NCBI RefSeq assembly: GCF_900113325.1
Contig: NZ_FOOY01000004.1
Coordinates: 32,333-96,332 of the forward strand
Direction: 5' to 3'
From: Sporolactobacillus nakayamae
Lineage (GTDB): Bacteria > Bacillota > Bacilli > Bacillales > Sporolactobacillaceae
DNA: 64,000 nt
The translations under genes and the position numbers were made by a program. The notes below the pieces were generated by a model, which did no database searches, was not told the origin of the DNA, and worked only from the letters and a program-made list of their open reading frames with translations. Below, one piece after another: positions 54,974 to 64,000 of the stretch. Within the stretch, counting starts at the first letter, position 1; each line of letters opens with the position of its first letter.

Positions 54974-56311
54974 CTATCTTTTCTCCTGATCTCGCTTGGC
55001 GAAGTAGTCGAGCCGTTTCTGGACGGTTCGTTCATAGCCGCGCGGTGCCGGATGATAGAAGGTCTTGTTGCGTAAATGCTCAGGCAGGTAATCTTGAGTC
55101 ACATAGCCCCCTTCGAAATCGTGAGGATAAAGATAGTCTTTACCGTGACCGAGCTTGGCTGCACCTTTATAATGGGCGTCACGCAAATGGATCGGAACTT
55201 CGCCGGTTTTTTCATTTTTCACCATGGCAAGCGCTTGGTCGATGCCAATAACTGCGGCGTTGCTCTTTGGCGCGGTAGCGACGTAGAGCGCAGCTTCGGC
55301 GAGCGGGATGCGCGCTTCGGGCAAGCCGATAAAGGTTACCGCGGTGACGGCGGCGTTGGCGACGAGAATGGCGTTCGGATCGGCCAAACCGACATCCTCA
55401 GCTGCATGGATGAAAATGCGCCGGGCAATGAATTTCGGATCCTCGCCTGCGGCAATCATTTTCGCCAGCCAATAGAGGGTAGCGTCCGGATCGGAACCGC
55501 GCATGCTTTTAATGAAGGCAGAAACTGTGTCGTAATGGTTGTCCCCGTTTTTGTCGTATTGCAGTACTTTTTCCTGTATGGATTCCTCAGCGACACTCCG
55601 GTCAATGTGAATGACACCGTCCTTGTCAGGGTCGGTCGTCAGCGCAGCGAGTTCGAGCGCATGCAGTGCGGTGCGGCTGTCGCCGTTCGCAACACGAACC
55701 AAATGATCAAAAGCCTCATCATCGACTTTTATGGCTACGTCACCATAGCCTCTCTTTTTATCCGTCAGCGCGTGCGCGAGAATTTCGCGAATCGCGTCAT
55801 CGGACAAGGGCTCGAAGCGAAACAGACGGGAACGTGACAGCAGCGCGGCGTTGATTTCAAACATTGGGCTCTCGGTCGTCGCGCCGATCAGAATGATGGT
55901 CCCTTTTTCAACAGAAGGGAGGAGCGCGTCCTGCTGTCCTTTATTAAATCGATGGATTTCATCAATGAACAGAATTGTATTTTGATGGTCAAATTTAAGC
56001 CGTTCTTCAGCTGCGGCAATAATTTTGCGCAGATCGCCGACACCTGAAGTTACGGCGTTCAGTTGTTCATAGTAGGCAGATGTCGTGCGGGCAATGATAT
56101 GAGCGAGTGTCGTCTTGCCGGTTCCCGGAGGACCGAAGAAGATCATCGGTGTGAGTTTGTCCGCCTGAATGGCGCGGCGCAGCAGCCGTCCTTTTCCGAC
56201 AATCTGTTCTTGCCCGACAAATTCGTCCAGAGTCTGCGGGCGCATTCGGTCTGCCAAGGGGCGTCCGTTTAAATTGGATTGGTCATCGGTTGGAAGATCG
56301 AAGAGATCCAT
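54974..56311 (-). CDS. rarA: Replication-associated recombination ATPase RarA
   Basis: 445-residue AAA+ protein (MgsA/YrvN). It has RMRPQTLDEFVGQEQIVGKG, Walker A FFGPPGTGKTTLA, Walker [11 protein letters not shown], and the C-terminal tetramerisation domain with APRGYERTVQKRL near the end. It acts at stalled forks. GAGAGG about nine bases upstream supports ATG 56311 rather than 56320. Confidence 0.94.
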   Translation of the reverse strand: MDLFDLPTDDQSNLNGRPLADRMRPQTLDEFVGQEQIVGKGRLLRRAIQADKLTPMIFFGPPGTGKTTLAHIIARTTSAYYEQLNAVTSGVGDLRKIIAAAEERLKFDHQNTILFIDEIHRFNKGQQDALLPSVEKGTIILIGATTESPMFEINAALLSRSRLFRFEPLSDDAIREILAHALTDKKRGYGDVAIKVDDEAFDHLVRVANGDSRTALHALELAALTTDPDKDGVIHIDRSVAEESIQEKVLQYDKNGDNHYDTVSAFIKSMRGSDPDATLYWLAKMIAAGEDPKFIARRIFIHAAEDVGLADPNAILVANAAVTAVTFIGLPEARIPLAEAALYVATAPKSNAAVIGIDQALAMVKNEKTGEVPIHLRDAHYKGAAKLGHGKDYLYPHDFEGGYVTQDYLPEHLRNKTFYHPAPRGYERTVQKRLDYFAKRDQEKR

Positions 56312-56568
56312 TCCGATCATCCTCTCATCTATCAGTATTTGTGCGAATCCTTATTGATTACGTGCAACTCCAAGCATTTTCGTCTATAATGATTTAAGGT
56401 CTGAACATAGTTTACCATAGTTTGGATACTATGTTCGCATTTTGCAGCTGTTTATGGGATCATGGACAGTCATAATAGGCAAGTGCGTGAACAAGGATAC
56501 AATGAATGAATATAAAACGATTAACAACTAGTTAGATGCTATAGGATAACTGAAAAGGTGTGAATGAT

Positions 56569-56991
56569 ATGAAAATCTCAACAAAAGGTCGCTACGGTCT
56601 AACAATCATGATGGCGCTGGCAAAAAATAAAGGTCGCGGTCCGCTTTCGCTGAAGGCGATCGCAAATGAACATGACCTTTCGGAACACTATCTCGAACAG
56701 CTGATTGCGCCGCTTCGAAATGCGGGCCTTGTAAGCAGTATCCGCGGGGCATACGGCGGCTATGTGCTGTCGAAAATGCCAAGCGAAATTACGGCGGCGG
56801 ATGTAATCCGCGTTCTGGAAGGTCCGATCCAACCGGTTGAAGTCATGGAAGACGATGATCCGGCCAAACGCGAGCTGTGGGTGAAAATCAGAGACGCGGT
56901 ACGTGACGTTCTTCAAGGAACGACGCTGGACGATCTGATTCATTACGATTCCGATCCGCAAGTTCAGGATCCGGATATGTTCTATATTTAA
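56569..56991 (+). CDS. cymR: Rrf2-family repressor CymR
   Basis: 140 residues: MKISTKGRYGLTIMMALA and SEHYLEQLIAPLRNAGLVSSIRGAYGGYVL form the winged helix. No Fe-S cysteines are present, which fits CymR (cysteine metabolism regulator acting with CysK) rather than IscR or NsrR. Directly upstream of a cysteine desulfurase, as in B. subtilis. Confidence 0.88.
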   Translation: MKISTKGRYGLTIMMALAKNKGRGPLSLKAIANEHDLSEHYLEQLIAPLRNAGLVSSIRGAYGGYVLSKMPSEITAADVIRVLEGPIQPVEVMEDDDPAKRELWVKIRDAVRDVLQGTTLDDLIHYDSDPQVQDPDMFYI

Positions 56992-57002
56992 TTGACACGT
57001 GA

Positions 57003-57030
57003 ATAGGGTTAAATGAACCCTGTTTTTTTA
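57003..57030 (+). terminator. Terminator between cymR and the desulfurase gene
   Basis: AGGGTT and AACCCT arms, short loop, followed by a run of seven T. Confidence 0.78.
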
Positions 57031-57054
57031 GGAATATTAAAGGAGTGATAGGGC

Positions 57055-59370
<2,316 letters not shown>

Positions 59371-59398
59371 CACTTAGAAAGATTTGGTGATGATAACC

Positions 59399-60058
59399 GT
59401 GGCACACACAATGGAAGAAATCCAACATTTGATCGCAGAAAAAAAATATGAGCAGGCGGCGGCAGCTTTGGACCAATCGATTTCAGAGCATCCGAAAGAT
59501 CCGAAGGGCTACACCAATTTCGGCAATCTGCTCATTGCGATGGGCGAGAGTTCTCGAGCGCTCGCTTTTTTCGAAAAGGCGCTCTCTCTCAATCATGCAT
59601 ATGGATCTGCGGCATTTGGCTATGGCAACGCGTTGTTTGAACTCGGACGATATAAAGAGGCGATGGATCGCTTTGCGGATGCCCAAAACAACGGTGTAAA
59701 CAATGGAGATTTATTCTATATGATCGGCCGATCCGCACTTGAACTCGGTCATAGCGGCCAGGCGCTCGCAGCTTTTCAGCGTGCGGTTGAATTGAACGGC
59801 AATGATTTGGAGGCGCATTTTCAATATGCGCTCGCATTAGCGAAGCTTGGCGATCTGAATACGGCTGAAACGCAATTTTTAACCGTTATAAAGGCTCAAC
59901 CGTCCCACGCGGATGCTTATTATAACCTTGGCGTCATCGCTGCTTTCAGAGATAATAAGGATAAAGCGCGCGAGTCGTTCAAAAAGGCGCTTGAGCTGAA
60001 TCCGGGTCACATGCTTGCGGCTAACGGACTGCGCGCAATAGATGCGCAATCGAACTAA
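59399..60058 (+). CDS. TPR-repeat protein (YrrB-like)
   Basis: 219 residues made of about six tetratricopeptide repeats; clear units include AYGSAAFGYGNALFELGRYKEAMDRF and ADAYYNLGVIAAFRDNKDKARESFKKALELNPG. It is a protein-protein scaffold with unknown partner. B. subtilis yrrB lies at the same place between trmU and recD2. GTG 59399 follows GGTGATG; ATG 59411 is an alternative. Confidence 0.85.
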   Translation: MAHTMEEIQHLIAEKKYEQAAAALDQSISEHPKDPKGYTNFGNLLIAMGESSRALAFFEKALSLNHAYGSAAFGYGNALFELGRYKEAMDRFADAQNNGVNNGDLFYMIGRSALELGHSGQALAAFQRAVELNGNDLEAHFQYALALAKLGDLNTAETQFLTVIKAQPSHADAYYNLGVIAAFRDNKDKARESFKKALELNPGHMLAANGLRAIDAQSN

Positions 60059-60099
60059 TTGCTGAATGTGCAAAAAAGAGAGAAAGGACGGCGGAAAAG

Positions 60100-62460
60100 A
60101 TGGAACAGGCGACCATGGATCTTTTTCCAGATCACACGACTTCGATTAAAGGCGAGCCGATCCGGATTGTTTTTCAGAACAGTGAGAACGGTTATACGGT
60201 GATGATCGTAAAAATTGATGAAACCAATGAACCAATCAGTGAAAAAGAGATTACAATGGTCGGCTACTTTCCCGCTGTCCATCTCTATGAAACCTATCAA
60301 TTTGCGGGCAAACTGAAAACACATCCGAAATATGGACAACAGTATGTGGTGGAGAATTATCGCAAACAGCTGCCTAAGTCACGATCAGGTGTCGTGAACT
60401 ATCTGTCTGGCGATCTGTTCCCGGGCATCGGCAAGAAGACAGCGGAAGCGATTGTTGGCGAGCTCGGGGAAAACGCGATTTCCGAGATATTAAATGATCC
60501 GTCCTGCCTAAACCGAGTGCCTAAATTGGATGAGGAGAAAAGTTCGATGATCTCAGACATCCTGCTGAAAAACGAGGGCCTTGAGAAGATTTTGATCGGA
60601 CTCTCAGACTTTGGTTTCGGGTCGCAGATTGCGATGAAAATCTATCAAGCCTATGGTAATGAGAGTTTAGATGTGATTCAGGAAAATCCCTATCAATTGA
60701 TTCAAGATATTGAAGGAATTGGTTTTCAGCGAGCCGATGAACTTGCGGCGAGTCTGGGGATTTCCGGGAATCATCCGGACCGCATTCAAGCCGCTTTTTT
60801 GTATTGGCTGAACGAGCGGGCGATGAATGACGGTGATGTGTTCATGCCCGAGCAGGAAACCGTTGCCGAGGTGCAAAAACTATTATCTGCCAAGGATGAA
60901 ATTGACGAAGACGATTTGGCGCGCGAATTGGACGTTCTTGAGGAAGATGGAAAAATGGTACGTGATGGGGATCATCTCTATCTTCCACAACTTTATTATG
61001 CGGAAAAAGGAATCGTGACCGGGATCCAGAAATTAGTGGAGCAGGAGTCTGAGGAAGAATTCTCCGAGAGTGAATTTCTTAAAGCTTTGGGAAAAGTGGA
61101 GGACAAGCTGTCGATGCAATATGCGGACAGTCAGCAGCGCGCGATTCGTGAGGCGATTCAATCACCGGTTATGATTTTAACGGGCGGCCCCGGAACCGGG
61201 AAAACAACGGTTATCCGCGGCATTGTCGAAGTCTATGCGGAATTGAACAGCTACTCGCTCGAGCCTAAGGATTATGACGATGATCATCCCTATCCGGTTC
61301 TGCTTGTGGCACCGACCGGTCGCGCTGCGAAGCGGATGAAGGAGTCGACAGGTTTGCCGGCTGTAACGATCCATCGTCTGCTGGGATGGAACGGCGGCGC
61401 AGGCTACGCGCATGATGAGGATAATCAGATTGAGGGCAAGCTGCTGATTGTTGACGAAATGTCGATGGTGGATATCTGGCTTGCAAACCAGCTGCTCAAG
61501 TCACTTCCTGAAGAGATGAAGGTTGTCATTGTTGGGGATGAGGATCAGCTGCCATCGGTTGGTCCGGGACAGGTGCTCAGTGACATGATCCAGTCTGACG
61601 CGATTCCTGTGATTCGTTTGACGGATATTTTCCGGCAAGCAAAAGGATCCTCGATCATTGAGCTTGCTCACGAAATTAAAGAAGGCGCGTTATCCGACGT
61701 TACCGAACCGAAGAGTGACCGCCGTTTCTTTAAATGTCACCAGAATCAGGTGGTCGATCTCATCTGTCAAGTGGCAGCTGCCGCCGAAAAAAAAGGCTAT
61801 CACCCGAAGGACATTCAGGTACTCGCGCCGATTTATCGCGGCAATGCCGGAATTGAGCGGATTAATGAGGCACTTCAAGAGCTGTTCAACCCTGCCGACG
61901 AGCAGAAACGAGAATTGACCTATGGTGATCACATCTTCCGTGTACACGATAAAGTATTGCAACTGGTCAATAACCCGGATGAACATGTATTTAATGGTGA
62001 CATCGGCGAAATTTCCGCCATTTTCAAAGCGAAAGAGACAACGGATAAGGAAGAAACGGTCATTGTTACATTCGACTCGATCGAAGTCAAATATTTGAAG
62101 CATGATTTGAATCAACTGACACTTGCGTACTGCTGTTCCATTCATAAAGCGCAGGGAAGCGAATTTCCAATCGTGGTTTTGCCGATAGTCAAAGGTTATC
62201 ACCGGATGTTGAAGCGTAATCTGATTTACACAGCGGTGACGAGAAGCAAGGATTCGCTTGTTCTATGCGGGGACGAGCAGGCTTTTAATCAGGCGATCAG
62301 CCGCAACGATGTCGATCAGCGTAATTCCAGTCTTGCCAGCAAGATTCGCGAGCGGCTGATTCTGATGAACGGCATGCCGGAGGAGGAAGAAGCCGTTCCT
62401 ACAAATGATACGGAGGAAGTACAAGAGGAAACGATTGTAGATGAAAAAGTGGAAAAGTAA
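60100..62460 (+). CDS. recD2: RecD2-type 5'-3' DNA helicase
   Basis: 786-residue SF1B helicase (YrrC), a RecD form that acts without RecBC. N-terminal OB and helix-hairpin-helix parts (FPGIGKKTAEAIV, IEGIGFQRADELA) are followed by Walker A ILTGGPGTGKTTVI, motif II LLIVDEMSMVD, GDEDQLPSVGPG, and motif VI VTRSKDSLVLCG. An acidic Glu-rich tail ends it. ATG 60100 has AGAAAGGA upstream. Roles in mismatch repair and fork integrity are known for B. subtilis. Confidence 0.94.
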   Translation: MEQATMDLFPDHTTSIKGEPIRIVFQNSENGYTVMIVKIDETNEPISEKEITMVGYFPAVHLYETYQFAGKLKTHPKYGQQYVVENYRKQLPKSRSGVVNYLSGDLFPGIGKKTAEAIVGELGENAISEILNDPSCLNRVPKLDEEKSSMISDILLKNEGLEKILIGLSDFGFGSQIAMKIYQAYGNESLDVIQENPYQLIQDIEGIGFQRADELAASLGISGNHPDRIQAAFLYWLNERAMNDGDVFMPEQETVAEVQKLLSAKDEIDEDDLARELDVLEEDGKMVRDGDHLYLPQLYYAEKGIVTGIQKLVEQESEEEFSESEFLKALGKVEDKLSMQYADSQQRAIREAIQSPVMILTGGPGTGKTTVIRGIVEVYAELNSYSLEPKDYDDDHPYPVLLVAPTGRAAKRMKESTGLPAVTIHRLLGWNGGAGYAHDEDNQIEGKLLIVDEMSMVDIWLANQLLKSLPEEMKVVIVGDEDQLPSVGPGQVLSDMIQSDAIPVIRLTDIFRQAKGSSIIELAHEIKEGALSDVTEPKSDRRFFKCHQNQVVDLICQVAAAAEKKGYHPKDIQVLAPIYRGNAGIERINEALQELFNPADEQKRELTYGDHIFRVHDKVLQLVNNPDEHVFNGDIGEISAIFKAKETTDKEETVIVTFDSIEVKYLKHDLNQLTLAYCCSIHKAQGSEFPIVVLPIVKGYHRMLKRNLIYTAVTRSKDSLVLCGDEQAFNQAISRNDVDQRNSSLASKIRERLILMNGMPEEEEAVPTNDTEEVQEETIVDEKVEK

Positions 62461-62469
62461 GAAATGAAA

Positions 62470-62500
62470 CCCGAAGTTGACACTTCGGGCGTTATTCTTA
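62470..62500 (+). terminator. Terminator of recD2
   Basis: CCCGAAGT and ACTTCGGG arms with a four-base loop, followed by GTTATTCTTATTT. Confidence 0.7.
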
Positions 62501-62561
62501 TTTGCAAACGTCCGAAATCACATACCGATTCTCATGCTCATTAAACGAATTTAACGTGAAA

Positions 62562-62597
62562 ACATAGCCGATTGAATTTTATCGGCTATGTTTTGTT
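62562..62597 (+). terminator. Second hairpin with T-run after recD2
   Basis: ACATAGCCGAT and ATCGGCTATGT arms, eight-base loop, followed by TTTGTT. It may serve either strand. Confidence 0.7.
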
Positions 62598-62712
62598 GTA
62601 CATAAAATTTTGGGCTTTATCTGTTAATCAATTGACGTGAGATGTGCAACAACCTGTACGAAAAAACTACAGATGGGCGGTCACCTGCTAAATCAGGACA
62701 GCAGCCGAGTTT

Positions 62713-62840
62713 GAGGTTAGACCGAACCCGTGGAAAGTTAGACCGAAGAGAGGAAAAGTTCAACCGAAGAACAAAAGTTCAACCTAACGAGTGGAAAGTT
62801 GAACCGAACCCGTGGGAAGTTTAACCTAAGAGAACAAAAG
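62713..62840 (+). repeat. Six degenerate 20-21 bp tandem repeats (AAAGTTnnACCGAA)
   Basis: Units share a core of the type AAAGTT(A/C/G)(G/A)ACC(G/T)AA and alternate tails CCCGTGG or GAGAACAA. They abut the 58-unit array but differ from it in sequence. No coding potential supported. Confidence 0.75.
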
Positions 62841-64000
62841 TGCATGAGCGCTGATTCTTTTGCTTGAACGCTGATTCTTTTCTCTGAGCGCTGATAATTT
62901 CGCTTGAACGCTGATTCTTTTCTCTGAACGCTGATAATTTCGCCTGAACGCTGATTCTTTTGCCTGAACGCTGATAATTTCGCTTGAACGCTGATACTTT
63001 TCTCTGAGCGCTGATAATTTCGCTTGAACGCTGATTCTTTTCTCTGAACGCTGATTCTTTTGCTTGAGCGCTGATTCTTTTCTCTGAACGCTGATAATTC
63101 CGCCTAAACGCTGATACTTTTGCCTGAACGCTGATTCTTTTGCCTGAGCGCTGATAATTTCGCCTGAGCGCTGATACTTTCGCCTGAGCGCTGATACTTT
63201 CGCCTGAACGCTGATTTTTTTGCCTGAGCGCTGATAATTTCGCTTGAACGCTGATACTTTTGCCTGAACGCTGATTCTTTTCTCTGAGCGCTGATAATTT
63301 CGCCTGAACGCTGATTCTTTTGCTTGAACGCTGATTCTTTTGCTTGAGCGCTGATAATTTCGCTTGAACGCTGATAATTCCGCCTAAACGCTGATTCTTT
63401 TGCCTGAGCGCTGATTTTTTTGCCTGAGCGCTGATTCTTTTGCCTGAGCGCTGATAATTTTGCTTGAGCGCTGATTCTTTTCTCTGAGCGCTGATAATTT
63501 CGCTTGAGCGCTGATACTTTGCTCTGAACGCTGATAAATTTGTCTGAGCGCTGATTTTTTTGCCTGAGCGCTGATAATTTTGCCTGAGCGCTGATTCTTT
63601 TGCTTGAACGCTGATTCTTTTGCTTGAGCGCTGATACTTTTGCTTGAGCGCTGATAATTTCACTTGAACGCTGATTCTTTTCTCTGAACGCTGATAATTC
63701 CGCCTAAACGCTGATTCTTTTGCCTGAGCGCTGATTCTTTTGCCTGAGCGCTGATTCTTTTCTCTGAGCGCTGATAAATTCGCCTGAACGCTGATTAATT
63801 TGCTTGAGCGCTGATAAATTTGTCTGAACGCTGATAATTTCGCCTGAACGCTGATTCTTTTGCCTGAACGCTGATAATTCCGCCTAAACGCTGATACTTT
63901 TGCCTGAGCGCTGATTCTTTTGCCTGAGCGCTGATACTTTTCTCTGAGCGCTGATAATTTCGCCTGAACGCTGATTCTTTTGCCTGAGCGCTGATAATTT
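62841..64000 (+). repeat. Uninterrupted array of 58 tandem 20-bp repeats, running off the window
   Basis: Every unit is exactly 20 bases and in constant phase from 62841 to 64000. The core TGA(A/G)CGCTGAT is fixed except in the TAAACGCTGAT variants. The five bases on each side vary among a few classes (TCTCT, TGCCT, TGCTT, CGCTT, CGCCT before; AATTT, TCTTT, ACTTT, TTTTT, AATTC after). No unit has an insertion or deletion. There are no unique spacers, so it is not CRISPR. A long minus-strand frame (62821-63663) is an effect of the repeat lacking stops. Confidence 0.95.

Noticed and set aside
62821..63663. 280-residue minus-strand open frame with 20-residue repeats
   Set aside because: It follows from a stop-free 20-bp tandem repeat read in three phases. 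There is no ribosome site, and the array continues past the frame on both sides.
62841..64000. CRISPR array
   Set aside because: Units are contiguous 20-mers with no unique spacers, and no cas genes are near.

Overview
The window is a core chromosomal segment of an endospore-forming, low-GC Gram-positive bacterium of the order Bacillales. The evidence is seven sporulation genes (spoIIB, spoIVFA, spoIVFB, spo0B, safA, a coxA-like gene, spoVB), an RsfA-family regulator, T-box leaders, and a gene order that follows the Bacillus subtilis valS-to-recD2 region closely. It differs from B. subtilis in several ways: secD and secF are separate genes, an RNase G gene is present, and comC lies outside the folC neighbourhood. 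A Sporolactobacillus-like lineage is possible, but that is a guess. I saw no rRNA or tRNA genes, insertion sequence, prophage or CRISPR array.

Layout. 1-0.9 kb: the end of a YsxE-like gene, a small membrane protein gene and the T-box leader of valS. 0.9-3.6 kb: valS. 3.6-4.7 kb: a 1.1 kb gene-poor block of nested repeats and structured RNA-like elements. 4.7-14.5 kb: folC, a GGDEF diguanylate cyclase, spoIIB, radC, mreBCD and minCD (cell shape and division-site control). 14.7-20.8 kb: spoIVFA-spoIVFB-rng, the L21 leader with rplU-prp-rpmA, then spo0B-obg. 20.8-25 kb: niaR (minus strand), safA, coxA-like and yebC. 25-35.7 kb: ruvAB, a DUF2905 gene, queA-tgt-yajC, yrzE-like and spoVB (minus), a DUF421 gene, comN, secD, secF and a LapA-family gene. 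35.8-45.2 kb: recJ, apt, relA, dtd, and the T-box-controlled hisS-aspS pair, followed by 6S RNA.

45.4-54.1 kb is a visibly A+T-rich island between the 6S RNA gene and rarA. It carries a five-gene operon: a PilZ-containing cellulose synthase, a secreted membrane-anchored partner, an MBOAT O-acyltransferase, an AlgX/DHHW-type SGNH protein and a GH5 endoglucanase. comC follows on the opposite strand. The layout matches a c-di-GMP-activated cellulose synthesis system with O-acetylation, resembling Wss of Pseudomonas and the ccsZABHI locus of Clostridioides difficile. The GGDEF protein at 6.2-7.9 kb is a plausible, unproven source of its activator.

54.1-62.5 kb returns to conserved order: an rsfA-family gene and rarA (minus), cymR, an IscS-type desulfurase with mnmA, a TPR gene and recD2. 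From 62.7 kb to the end the sequence is tandem repeats, chiefly an uninterrupted 20-bp array of 58 units that runs off the window.

The least explained items are the cellulose/acetylation island, two kinds of small RNA-like hairpin element that each occur in two intergenic regions (3.6-4.7 kb and 11.1-11.4 kb), a 349-bp block bounded by perfect 17-bp inverted repeats, a structured leader before queA, and the terminal repeat array. Start codons were re-chosen by ribosome binding site where the longest open frame looked over-extended.
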